This document shows positions 36,626 through 45,420 of a stretch of 64,000 nucleotides of DNA, one piece after another. How positions within the stretch are numbered: position 1 is the first letter of the stretch; the number at the start of each line of letters is the position of its first letter. The position numbers and the translations under genes are program-made. The notes under the pieces are model-generated. The model was given only the letters and a program-made list of their open reading frames with translations. It was not told where the DNA came from and searched no databases. Location of the stretch: the NCBI RefSeq assembly GCF_025993685.1, contig NZ_DAJPEN010000001.1:868001-932000 (forward strand). The letters are read 5' to 3'. The stretch is from Bacteroides mediterraneensis (GTDB lineage Bacteria; Bacteroidota; Bacteroidia; Bacteroidales; Bacteroidaceae).

Positions 36626-37408
36626 ATGAAAAGAAGAAATTTCATACACAAGGTGTTCAACAGGTTGTATACCATACTGTCCACTATGATAAGCGAAAGG
36701 ACCTGGCACTATGATGGCATAAACATCAAATATATATGGGTAAGGTCTACTGATAAAGATTGTTCCAGCAGAAAACCGTTGATTGTATCTTTCCCTGCCT
36801 GTTGGGCAAACGGCGCAAAGTATAACTATATGGGAACGCTGAAAAGATTCAACTGTAACAAATTGTTTCTATTGGATGACGCTGGAAACGATCATTGTGG
36901 CAACTATCTGATGGGTGACCGTTATGAACGTGCTGTATCGGCACTTATAAATCATGTTATAGATAAAGTTAATCCATCAAAAAAAATCTTTATAGGTTCT
37001 TCGAAAGGAGCAAGCTCTGCACTCAACTATTCCTTCCTTATCAAGGGAGTGGATGCCATAATAGGTGCTCCTCAGTATAGAATAGGGCTATACTTGAACA
37101 AAAGAAGTGATAAATCCAATCTGCTGTCAATTGTAGAGGGAAAAGAAAATGATTTGCATTTGGCCATAAAGGAAGCTGATAGTAGAATAGAGAGTAAGAT
37201 ATACAATTCGGTTATTCGCCCCACCCATATTTACATTCTATACTCCAAGAACGAACCACACTACGAAGAGCACATCAGAGAGTTGTTGAGGGATCTGCGA
37301 GAGAATAACATAGATGTGGAAGAACGCGTGATGGATTATCCCAACCATAACCAGATAGCTGAATTCTTCCCAGCTTATTTAATTGAAAAACTGCGAACAA
37401 TAATATAA
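36626..37408 (+). CDS. Alpha/beta-hydrolase-fold capsule protein (Asp2/XcbB-like)
   Basis: This 260-residue protein has a nucleophile-elbow motif GSSKGASSALNYSF and a late His in MDYPNHNQIAEFF, consistent with a Ser-His hydrolase or acyltransferase. Similar GSSKG proteins occur in capsule clusters (XcbB/CpsF) and in accessory Sec Asp2. It might act on O-acetyl groups or be an unusual transferase; the sequence does not decide. Base composition turns more AT-rich from here, suggesting a separately acquired block. Confidence 0.6.
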   Translation: MKRRNFIHKVFNRLYTILSTMISERTWHYDGINIKYIWVRSTDKDCSSRKPLIVSFPACWANGAKYNYMGTLKRFNCNKLFLLDDAGNDHCGNYLMGDRYERAVSALINHVIDKVNPSKKIFIGSSKGASSALNYSFLIKGVDAIIGAPQYRIGLYLNKRSDKSNLLSIVEGKENDLHLAIKEADSRIESKIYNSVIRPTHIYILYSKNEPHYEEHIRELLRDLRENNIDVEERVMDYPNHNQIAEFFPAYLIEKLRTII

Positions 37409-37429
37409 CAAGCTGAAATTATATTGTAG

Positions 37430-37636
37430 AATTATCATAATGTTACAGGATTAGAAAGTCCAAACCGTGACTCCAAAGTTTTTGGAGAAGCTATTAATTT
37501 ATTACTATCAGATAACGCATTACGAACTAGATATGCTCAAGCTGCGCATGACAGAGTAAATCAGAATTTCTTAATACGTAACATGATTGCCAAGATGGAG
37601 AGTGTATATATAGAAGCCAAAGAGATTATTAGATAG
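37430..37636 (+). pseudogene. C-terminal remnant of a GT4 glycosyltransferase
   Basis: An open stretch with no start codon encodes about 68 residues: NVTGLESPNRDSKVFGEAIN, then a LLLSDNALRTRYAQAA helix and a VNQNFLIRNMI segment. This is the typical end of a GT4 protein, in which the terminal segment follows the nucleotide-sugar site. The N-terminal 300 or more residues are gone. It marks a past deletion or replacement between the hydrolase and the acyltransferase. Confidence 0.7.
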
Positions 37637-37695
37637 ATTCAGTGATTCACGTAATACAATAAAAAGAAAAGAAATTTCGAAAAGTCGTTTTTTAT

Positions 37696-38664
37696 ATGGA
37701 AGTATATAAATATTGGATTGATATAGCCAAAGGGATAGGCATTGTGTTGGTTGTATTAGCTCATACACAATCTTTAGATTCATCAATATCTTCTCTTATC
37801 TATTCATTTCATATGCCTTTGTTTTTTATATTAAGTGGATACTTGCTGAAATCATATAACAAAAGCGAAAGTATTAAAAAGATAGCTCTTCATAAAGCTC
37901 ATAGACTTTTGTTGCCTCTGTTTTGTTACATGTTGCTCATCGTAGTACCTATGGAATACAGTGCTTGTATGAATCATAAAACATCTTTTTTTAATGCTGG
38001 ATGGCGTTTTATAAATGTATATACATCGCAAAGGGCTACGGCATTTTGGTTTCCATTTGCTTTGTTTGAAAGTATATTGGGCTATTATTTATTACGAAAA
38101 TTTTTCCATGTCCGCATGGAGGGGGTAATTTATATTTACATATCTCTTATGCTGCTAAGCTTGGGCTATTTCTTGGATGTACTAAATATAGAGCAAAAGT
38201 ACATTCCATTGGGGCTAAACCGGATTCTGGTGATTATCCCTTTGCTAGTATTTGGCACATGGTACAAACAGAATGAAATGCAGTTGCCTGTAGTTCTGGT
38301 TTATTCATTGGCTGGTCTAATAGCACTTCTTAGCTTGTTTTTTCTTCCTAGTAGCCAAGTAGATATGAAAAATGGACATTGGGGGATTCCTTATCTAAGT
38401 TTTATGGTTGCTTGTTCTTTTACGCTACTAATAATTGGCTTTTCCAAAATTATAGAAAAGATATTTGTTTTAAGAGAAATCCTTGCTTATCTCGGAAAAG
38501 CTTCTTTAACCATCATGTTCCTCCACATTGTGGCTTGGTTCGTAGTCAGGGAATATATTGGGGGCATTACGGGGCTTATACTAACGTTATTACTATGTTG
38601 TGTCATACACTTCATAATAAGTCGCATCAGGATTTTACGATATTTGTTGGTTGGTACGCCATAG
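37696..38664 (+). CDS. Acyltransferase-3 family membrane O-acetyltransferase
   Basis: This 322-residue protein has about ten transmembrane helices and opens KYWIDIAKGIGIVLVVLAHT, with the family His in LAHT, then SFHMPLFFILSGYLLK and a C-terminal LTIMFLHIVAWFVVR. It resembles the fucose-4-O-acetylase-like branch. L-fucose synthesis genes are in the same locus, but specificity is not shown. It is one of two membrane acyltransferases here, in an AT-rich block. Confidence 0.84.
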   Translation: MEVYKYWIDIAKGIGIVLVVLAHTQSLDSSISSLIYSFHMPLFFILSGYLLKSYNKSESIKKIALHKAHRLLLPLFCYMLLIVVPMEYSACMNHKTSFFNAGWRFINVYTSQRATAFWFPFALFESILGYYLLRKFFHVRMEGVIYIYISLMLLSLGYFLDVLNIEQKYIPLGLNRILVIIPLLVFGTWYKQNEMQLPVVLVYSLAGLIALLSLFFLPSSQVDMKNGHWGIPYLSFMVACSFTLLIIGFSKIIEKIFVLREILAYLGKASLTIMFLHIVAWFVVREYIGGITGLILTLLLCCVIHFIISRIRILRYLLVGTP

Positions 38665-38979
38665 GGAGGGGGTATTGAATGCAATTCAGAATTTAATAGT
38701 ATAGGTTCAACCTATATGCCTATTTGTAAAAAAACAGACAAAAAGTACTAACGATTTACTTAGTATATAATAAAAGAGACTGTTTTAATTTCTCTGATAA
38801 GTTTGTTTAGTAGATACGAGTCAATGTATGATTGAAAAGCTCAGTATCTGTTTCAGGTTGTCTTTCTTTTATGGTTCCCGTACTAAGAGCGTATGGTTTT
38901 GAACGCTTACGTGGGTGCATGATTATTATCCTCAACAATATTTGAACGAAACGGGAAAACATATAAAACTTAACGAAAA
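38665..38979. other. 315-bp intergenic stretch inside the capsule locus
   Basis: AT-rich, with a short palindrome ataggttcaacctat (38701-38715), a -7-like TAAGTTTG (38798-38805) on the plus strand without a clear -33, and a minus-strand frame of 37 codons (38807-38920, begins MHPRKRSKPYAL) that I do not recognise. It probably contains scar sequence and perhaps an internal promoter. Confidence 0.4.
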
Positions 38980-39432
38980 ATGAATAATATTTTAGCTGTA
39001 GCATCCATTGGTGGACATTGGGTGCAATTATTGCGCATCGCTAAACCATTAGAAGAGCATTACGAAGTGGTATATATGTCGACACACCCGAAATGTAAAT
39101 CGATGATAGGCAATCATCGATTTCATACCATAATGGATTTTAGCCGTTGGGATGCGTGGAAGATGTTGCCAGCTTCATTTAAGATATTGGCATTTTTGTT
39201 GAAAGAACGTCCTACAGCAATCATCTCCACTGGGGCGGCACCGGGACTGCTGACTATCGTAATCGGTCGGATGGTCGGTATTAAGACAATTTGGGTGGAT
39301 TCTGTAGCCAATGTGCAAACCATGAGTGCTTGCGGAAAATTAGCACGTAAGTTTGCAAACTATGTTTATACACAGTGGCCCGGACTTGCAACTTCGCAAG
39401 TCCATTATGCCGGAAACATATTCGGTGAATAG
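38980..39432 (+). CDS. Alg14/PssD-like glycosyltransferase subunit
   Basis: This 150-residue protein resembles the membrane-anchoring, acceptor-binding half of split GT28 enzymes (Alg14, PssD, CpsF). It starts ILAVASIGGHWVQLLRIA, with ISTGAAPGLLTIVIGRMVGIKTIWVDSVA in the middle. It acts with the Alg13/PssE-like partner encoded 86 bp downstream to transfer a sugar from a UDP donor to the lipid-linked chain. Confidence 0.87.
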   Translation: MNNILAVASIGGHWVQLLRIAKPLEEHYEVVYMSTHPKCKSMIGNHRFHTIMDFSRWDAWKMLPASFKILAFLLKERPTAIISTGAAPGLLTIVIGRMVGIKTIWVDSVANVQTMSACGKLARKFANYVYTQWPGLATSQVHYAGNIFGE

Positions 39433-39518
39433 AATCTTCCTGTGTTTGATATATTCTGATAAGTGAATACGTCTTATTGCTCTTTGACTTATTGTAACAT
39501 CTTGTAATATAAAAAGCT

Positions 39519-39986
39519 ATGATATTCTGTACTATCGGAACGCAAGCCCCTTTTGACCGTTTTGTAAAAATTGTAGATGAAGTGGCAACTCACTTGGATG
39601 AAGAATTTGTCGCTCAGGTCTATAAAAGCAAATATCAGGCTAAGAACATAAAGACAATAGATTTCTTACCGCCTGATGAATTTAATGAACTGTTCAGCAA
39701 AGCTCGGCTGGTAGTTGCTCATGCCGGAATGGGGACAATTATCTCTGCCATGTGTCAACACAAACCTATCATCATCTTTCCACGCATAGCCGCTTTGGGA
39801 GAGCATCGTAACGAACACCAGTTAGCAACAGCACAAAAGATGAAAGAATTGGGATATGTGTATGTAGCAAACAATGCGGAAGAACTGAAGGAGTTGCTCA
39901 CAAACCCAGACTTAAAACCTTTACATGAATTAGGGGATTTTGCAAGCCAGTCGTTGATTGATGAACTATGCAAAGTGATAGGATGA
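39519..39986 (+). CDS. Alg13/PssE-like glycosyltransferase catalytic subunit
   Basis: This 155-residue protein is the UDP-sugar-binding half of the split GT28 transferase. It begins MIFCTIGTQAPFDRFV and contains the nucleotide-binding site SKARLVVAHAGMGTIISAM and IIFPRIAALGEHRNEHQ. It is found in tandem with the Alg14-like gene, as in other bacterial capsule clusters. Confidence 0.88.
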   Translation: MIFCTIGTQAPFDRFVKIVDEVATHLDEEFVAQVYKSKYQAKNIKTIDFLPPDEFNELFSKARLVVAHAGMGTIISAMCQHKPIIIFPRIAALGEHRNEHQLATAQKMKELGYVYVANNAEELKELLTNPDLKPLHELGDFASQSLIDELCKVIG

Positions 39987-40151
39987 CATTTTATTAACAA
40001 TAAGTGCTCAATCTTATATATTGAATCGTTTTGGATTTTGCCTTGTTATAACCATCCTATCTTCTATAGTAATAATATTGGATGTATCTGTAAGAAATAC
40101 TGAATACATTGTCTTTAATCAATTTGGAAATTTTAAATTAGTACATCGGTT

Positions 40152-41054
40152 ATGAAATTCGACTTTTCTTTGCTCATCCCACACAAAAACTCACCTGACT
40201 TGTTAGAAAGGCTTTTGAGGTCGGTTCCACCACTGAATATTCAGGTAATAGTAGTGGATGACAATAGCGAAACATACAATTATGAAACAGTGGAAAGACT
40301 TCAATCGAAATTCGGCTTCGAATTACGGAAGAATGAAGGTGTATATGCAGGCGGCGCCCGGAACACAGCCATGAAATACGCCACTGGCAAGTGGCTTATC
40401 TTTGCTGATGCTGACGACTTCTTTACTTCAGAATTTGCAGACAGGATAACGTATTATAAAGATACAAATTTTAACATTGTATTTTTCAATGTGACCAGCA
40501 TCGTAAGCGAAACAGGTGAAAGAGCACAGCGTGATAGCCACACAAAGTACATAGCAAAGCAGTATAAAAAGACTGGAGATGAAAACTATTTGCGCTATTG
40601 CTACACCACTCCCTGGGGAAAAATGTACAAGCATGATATGATAAAAAAACATGGAGTGAGGTTTGAGGAGGTTATTGCAGCTAATGACATGATGTTTGCT
40701 GTAAAATGCGGCAATGCAGCCGAGCGAATAGCATACGATGATCACGAAGTATATTGCATTACCGTATCAAGAGGTAGCATTACTACTATACTGAATAAAG
40801 AATATTTTGAGTCGAAACTGAACGTCACACTAAGGGTAAACGACTTCCTAAGAGAAATTAACAAAAAGAAGTATAGGGTATCTATTCTGTATTTCTTGGC
40901 AAAATCCTATCAATTTGGATTAGGGTATACACTACATGTACTACATGAGTGTTTAATCCATCGAACCAATTTCTTTATTGGCGCAAGAAAGATTTTTTCA
41001 TATAAAAAAGTACTGAAAAGCAGACAGAACCCGGAATATCTTAAAAGGAAATAA
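40152..41054 (+). CDS. Family 2 glycosyltransferase
   Basis: This 300-residue GT-A enzyme has SLLIPHKNSPDLLERLL, VIVVDDNSETYN, GGARNTAMKYATGKWLIFADADD (DxD) and a later acidic segment EEVIAANDMMFA. The C-terminus is basic with hydrophobic stretches, suggesting peripheral membrane association. A 165-bp gap separates it from the Alg13-like gene. Specificity is unknown. Confidence 0.87.
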   Translation: MKFDFSLLIPHKNSPDLLERLLRSVPPLNIQVIVVDDNSETYNYETVERLQSKFGFELRKNEGVYAGGARNTAMKYATGKWLIFADADDFFTSEFADRITYYKDTNFNIVFFNVTSIVSETGERAQRDSHTKYIAKQYKKTGDENYLRYCYTTPWGKMYKHDMIKKHGVRFEEVIAANDMMFAVKCGNAAERIAYDDHEVYCITVSRGSITTILNKEYFESKLNVTLRVNDFLREINKKKYRVSILYFLAKSYQFGLGYTLHVLHECLIHRTNFFIGARKIFSYKKVLKSRQNPEYLKRK

Positions 41055-41066
41055 CCACATAGACAA

Positions 41067-41906
41067 ATGAAGACAATAGCAGTATTGTTAACGGTACATA
41101 ACAGGAAAGAGAAGACAATGAAATGTCTGGAAAATCTGTTTAACCAACAGATTCCAAGTGGCTATTCCATTGCGGTATACCTGACAGACGACGGCTGTAC
41201 GGACGGTACAGTCGAGGCTGTTAAGAAGAGGTTCCCTACAGTGCAGATAGTACAAGGGGATGGCACACTCTACTGGAACAGGGGAATGTGGACAGCCTGG
41301 AATGCTGCCGCAAAACACAACCACAACTACTATCTATGGCTGAACGATGACACCTACCTGCTGCCTGGTGCCATAGAGGAACTGATGCAGAGTGCTACAC
41401 GCTGCCACGAGGAGGCCATTGTAGTGGGTGCATGCCGCAACGAAAAAGCATCGTGTACTACGTATGGAGGAAGAACCGCCTCATCTAAGGTACCCGACCC
41501 TACTGGTGAACTGCAAAAGGTACGCACCTTCAATGGCAATATCGTGCTGATCCCAGCATTTGTATACAACAAGGTAGGCAATCTGGACTATACCTTCAGG
41601 CATAGTATGGGGGACCTAGACTATGGCTACAGAGCATCGAAGCAAGGGATAGGTATATTTCAATCGGCCAATTATCTAGGTGTATGCGACCGGCATGAGA
41701 CATACCCTAACTGGTGCAATCCCAAAGTAGATATAAAAAAACGATGGAAAGTGCTTTTCAGCCCCACAGGATATAATCCTAAAGAAAGGTTTTATTTCGA
41801 GCATAAACACTATGGATTTATTACTGCAACATTTCATACGGCCTTGATATACCTGAGATGCATTTTCCCGAAATTCTGGATTCTGATAAAACATGATAAG
41901 ATATGA
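41067..41906 (+). CDS. Family 2 glycosyltransferase
   Basis: This 279-residue GT-A enzyme has VLLTVHNRKEKTMKCLENL, LTDDGCTDGT, a GDGTLYWNRGMWTAW segment and WLNDDTYL (DxD-like NDD). The LYWNRGM pattern is typical of a subgroup of capsule and O-antigen transferases. Its end overlaps the UDP-galactopyranose mutase gene by 4 nt, which links the two functionally and suggests use of a UDP-galactofuranose donor. Confidence 0.86.
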   Translation: MKTIAVLLTVHNRKEKTMKCLENLFNQQIPSGYSIAVYLTDDGCTDGTVEAVKKRFPTVQIVQGDGTLYWNRGMWTAWNAAAKHNHNYYLWLNDDTYLLPGAIEELMQSATRCHEEAIVVGACRNEKASCTTYGGRTASSKVPDPTGELQKVRTFNGNIVLIPAFVYNKVGNLDYTFRHSMGDLDYGYRASKQGIGIFQSANYLGVCDRHETYPNWCNPKVDIKKRWKVLFSPTGYNPKERFYFEHKHYGFITATFHTALIYLRCIFPKFWILIKHDKI

Positions 41907-43051
41907 CGAAAGTATACGATTATCTGATAGTAGGCTCGGGACTGTTTGGTTCCACGTTTGCCTTTCGGAGTAAAGCAAAAGGAAAGAAATGTCTTGTTAT
42001 AGACAAGCGTCCGCACCTGGGTGGTAACGTGTATTGTGAACGCATAGAGGGAATCAACGTCCACAAGTATGGTGCCCATATATTCCATACTTCTAATGAA
42101 ACTGTGTGGAATTTTGTGAATACTATTGTACCATTCAACCGCTATACCAATTGTCCTGTGGCCAACTACAAAGGAAGACTGTACAACCTGCCTTTCAACA
42201 TGAACACCTTCTACGAGATGTGGGGGGTGACCTCACCCGCCGAGGCCCAAACAATGATAGATAGCCAGCGAGCTGATGCCATGGCAAAGCTGGGTGGGCG
42301 AGAACCTCGAAACCTCGAAGAACAAGCTATGGTATTAGTCGGCAAAGACATATTCGAAATACTCATCAAGGAATATACAGAGAAACAATGGGGACGCAAA
42401 TGTACTGACTTGCCTGCATTTATCATCAAGCGTCTACCTGTGAGGTTGGTATTTGATAATAACTATTTTAATGACAAACATCAAGGAATACCTATAGGAG
42501 GTTATAATAAACTGATTGATGGCCTTCTCAATGGTGTGGAATGTATTACCGAAACGGACTTTTTCACATCCATCTGCAATGATACGGGTAAAACCTGGCG
42601 CGAATCGTGGAGGGAGATTGCTGATAAACTGGTATATACGGGCGCTATTGATGAATATTTCGACTTCCGTTTAGGCAGGTTGGATTGGCGCTCTGTAACA
42701 TTCAAGACTCGGATTGAGAACATTCCAAACTACCAAGGAAACGCAGTGGTAAATTACACTTCACATGAAAAAAATTTCACGCGCGTCATAGAGCATAAGC
42801 ATTTTGAGATGTTCGGTCAGGAGGTATATACAGTTCCTAAGACGGTTGTGAGTGAGGAGTACTCCACTGAATATAAGGAGGACATGGAACCATACTATCC
42901 AGTTAACGACGACCATAACAATGCTTTGGCTGATGATTACCGTAATCTCGCTTTGAATGAACAAGGAGTTTATTTCGGAGGTCGTCTAGGGCAATATAAG
43001 TATTATGACATGGCTCCAGTCATAGAACTCGCACTTAGCGCCGTTTTTTAA
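41903..43051 (+). CDS. glf: UDP-galactopyranose mutase
   Basis: This 382-residue flavoenzyme converts UDP-galactopyranose to UDP-galactofuranose. The FAD-binding Rossmann motif YLIVGSGLFGSTFA is at the N-terminus, followed by HLGGNVYCE, KYGAHIFHTSNETVW, NLPFNMNTFYEMWG, EKQWGRKCTDLPA, TSHEKNFTRVIEHKHF and a C-terminal GGRLGQYKYYDM. All are standard Glf signatures. It provides the activated galactofuranose for the transferases in this locus. Confidence 0.96.
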   Translation: MTKVYDYLIVGSGLFGSTFAFRSKAKGKKCLVIDKRPHLGGNVYCERIEGINVHKYGAHIFHTSNETVWNFVNTIVPFNRYTNCPVANYKGRLYNLPFNMNTFYEMWGVTSPAEAQTMIDSQRADAMAKLGGREPRNLEEQAMVLVGKDIFEILIKEYTEKQWGRKCTDLPAFIIKRLPVRLVFDNNYFNDKHQGIPIGGYNKLIDGLLNGVECITETDFFTSICNDTGKTWRESWREIADKLVYTGAIDEYFDFRLGRLDWRSVTFKTRIENIPNYQGNAVVNYTSHEKNFTRVIEHKHFEMFGQEVYTVPKTVVSEEYSTEYKEDMEPYYPVNDDHNNALADDYRNLALNEQGVYFGGRLGQYKYYDMAPVIELALSAVF

Positions 43052-43056
43052 ATGGA

Positions 43057-43188
43057 TTAACGATGTTTAGATGAACTTATGGTCCCTTTAACGATAGTAT
43101 TCTTGAACGTTTTTGTCTTACCTGTTTTTACGAACGAATAAGCGATAAAGGGAATCGCCTTGCTGACATCAATTCCAGCGTAGGTCAT
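43057..43188 (-). pseudogene. N-terminal remnant of an IS110-family transposase
   Basis: On the minus strand, ATG at 43188 opens 43 codons beginning MTYAGIDVSKA and containing GKTKTFKNTIVKG. This matches the start of DEDD (RuvC-like) transposases of the IS110/IS1111 type, with the first catalytic Asp in GIDVS. A stop follows at 43057. The rest of the element is missing. Confidence 0.65.
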
Positions 43189-43398
43189 AGTCTAAAAACT
43201 TTAACAGAAGTGTCATTATATAGTGAGTCATCATTGTGAATGCGGGGGACTAAAACGCTCATTGAACAATCCGATTTCAAATGCAAGAGTGTAGGAACGA
43301 AACATATCAAACGGTTTTTATGACTAATAAAATTTCTTCCTTACTTACACTCTAATGTTAAAACTTTATGCAAAAGTATAACGATTAAATAATATATA
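43189..43398. other. Non-coding flank of the IS110-like remnant
   Basis: With the transposase fragment it makes up the 347-bp gap between glf and the dehydrogenase gene. It would correspond to the region upstream of the transposase start, where IS110 elements keep their end and non-coding RNA. I could not identify an element boundary. Confidence 0.35.
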
Positions 43399-44646
43399 AT
43401 GAAAGATTATAAGATTGCAATAGCAGGGACAGGGTATGTCGGCTTGAGCATCGCTGTTCTGCTTTCACAGCATCACAAGGTGACTGCTGTGGATGTGATA
43501 CCCGAAAAGGTGGAACTCATTAATCAGCGCAAGTCCCCTATCCAGGATGATTACATCGAGAGATACTTGGCCGAAAAAGAGTTGAACCTCACCGCCACAC
43601 TCGATGGTGTGAAGGCATACGCTGACGCAGACTTCGTGGTGATAGCCGCACCCACCAACTACGACCCAGTGAAGAACTACTTCGACACGAGCCACGTGGA
43701 AGAAGTTGTTGAGCTGGTTAAGAGCGTTAATCCAAACGCTATCATGGTCATCAAGAGCACCATCCCCGTTGGCTATACCGAGAGCATTCGCAAAAAAATG
43801 CGAACAGAAAATGTCATCTTTTCTCCTGAGTTCTTGCGTGAGAGCAAGGCACTCTACGATAACCTCTATCCCAGCCGAATCATCGTTGGCCGCCCCGAGG
43901 GTGATGAGCGGCTCGACAGTGCAGCTCATCAGTTCGCCGCTTTGTTGCAAGAGGGCGCTATAAAAGAGAACATCGACACTCTTTTCATGGGATTGACTGA
44001 GGCGGAGGCGGTGAAGCTATTCGCCAATACCTACTTAGCTCTGCGCGTGAGCTACTTCAACGAACTTGACACCTATGCCGAGATGAAGGGACTCGATACG
44101 AGGGCCATAATCAATGGCGTATGCCTTGACCCTCGCATAGGTACACACTACAACAATCCGTCGTTTGGCTATGGTGGTTACTGTCTGCCAAAGGATACCA
44201 AGCAACTATTAGCCAACTATGCTGATGTGCCAGAGAACCTGATCCAAGCCATCGTAGAGAGCAACCGCACACGCAAAGATTTCATCGCTGACCGTGTACT
44301 GCGCAAGGCTGGCTATTATGACTATTACAATCGTGGTGATTTCCATCCTTCAGCCGAGCGTCATTGTGTAGTGGGAGTCTACCGTCTCACGATGAAGTCG
44401 AACAGTGATAATTTCCGCCAATCGAGCATCCAAGGCGTGATGAAGCGTATCAAGGCTAAGGGTGCCGAGGTCATAATATATGAGCCTACTCTTGAGGATG
44501 GCAGCACATTCTTTGGTAGTCTCATCGTAAATGACCTTGAGGCTTTTAAGTCACAAAGCCAAGCCATCATTGCCAATCGTTACGATGAAAGCCTTGACGA
44601 TGTGCAGGAAAAGGTCTATACACGTGATCTTTTTAGGAGAGATTAG
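43399..44646 (+). CDS. UDP-glucose/UDP-sugar 6-dehydrogenase
   Basis: This 415-residue NAD-dependent enzyme oxidises a UDP-hexose to the uronic acid. It has a Rossmann motif IAIAGTGYVGLSIAVLL, APTNYD, KSTIPVGYTE, SPEFLRESKALYD, the catalytic Cys C262 in GYGGYCLPKD, and GVYRLTMKSNSDNFR in the C-terminal domain. The short form and sequence fit UDP-glucose 6-dehydrogenases of capsule loci. UDP-glucuronate is the most likely product; a UDP-HexNAc substrate cannot be excluded. Confidence 0.92.
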   Translation: MKDYKIAIAGTGYVGLSIAVLLSQHHKVTAVDVIPEKVELINQRKSPIQDDYIERYLAEKELNLTATLDGVKAYADADFVVIAAPTNYDPVKNYFDTSHVEEVVELVKSVNPNAIMVIKSTIPVGYTESIRKKMRTENVIFSPEFLRESKALYDNLYPSRIIVGRPEGDERLDSAAHQFAALLQEGAIKENIDTLFMGLTEAEAVKLFANTYLALRVSYFNELDTYAEMKGLDTRAIINGVCLDPRIGTHYNNPSFGYGGYCLPKDTKQLLANYADVPENLIQAIVESNRTRKDFIADRVLRKAGYYDYYNRGDFHPSAERHCVVGVYRLTMKSNSDNFRQSSIQGVMKRIKAKGAEVIIYEPTLEDGSTFFGSLIVNDLEAFKSQSQAIIANRYDESLDDVQEKVYTRDLFRRD

Positions 44647-44702
44647 ATTGAACTTACAAATGCTAAAGTCTTCATTCACAAGGGAAATACATTCTTGTCA
44701 TA

Positions 44703-45388
44703 TTGCTCACTATGTCATGTGCCTTGCCCCCTGCGGCACAGACTGGCAAGGATGGTACAGTGGAGATATTTTGTGGGACAAAGTTGAACTATCGCAATAT
44801 ATTCCACGACAAGGTGTATGAGCTCTTAATCAATCTGATACGAGGTGTGAAATGGCATATTATAGGTCTTGACTGGATGGTCGTAGTTCAGACATACACA
44901 GTTTCAACCATTTCCTCATAACATCATTCTCCTGGATAGAGCTGGTCTATACTTGTACATTGATGAATCATTACCGCAATCTGGATGATGAACTTAGGCC
45001 ATTGAAAGAGGGGAAATGGTATCCAACCATAGCCATCGGCTTGAATGATCCAATACGCCACATCAATGACCATACTGATGATTACAAATATTTCATGAAT
45101 TTTTATATCGTTGCCAGCAAGCATTTCCTTATCCGCGGAAATGAACTAGGAGTTCATCTGGCCTACCGTTATTATCCCTCGAAGTATAACAGGAAGTAGC
45201 AAGGAATAGTGGGTGGCGTGACTTACCGTTCCCCGTTCGCCCGCAACCTTTGGGGCATCGTGGAATATATGGGGAACAACATCAACATCGGCGTGAACTG
45301 CAACCTGTGGGAACTGCTGTTTCTGCAGGCCAGTCTGCAAAACGGAAAATACTTCTCAGGCGGCATCATGCTGCAAGTACTGTTGTAA
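44703..45388 (+). pseudogene. Decayed outer-membrane beta-barrel gene (YjbH-like)
   Basis: Two separated pieces remain. The first (about 44703-44875) shows the end of a signal peptide and TGKDGTVEIFCGTKLNYRNI. The second (about 44945-45388) reads NHYRNLDDELRPL, FMNFYIVASKHF, GNELGVHLAYRYYPSKYN. The frame is interrupted by TAG at 45197-45199 (probably from TGG) and then continues GIVGGVTYRSPFARNLWGIVEY to the true stop at 45388. The middle of the gene is deleted. The remaining sequence resembles YjbH-type exopolysaccharide barrel proteins; that assignment is moderately supported. Confidence 0.65.
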
Positions 45389-45420
45389 TTCCATTTTTAA
45401 CACTATAAAGGTTCTGTTTT

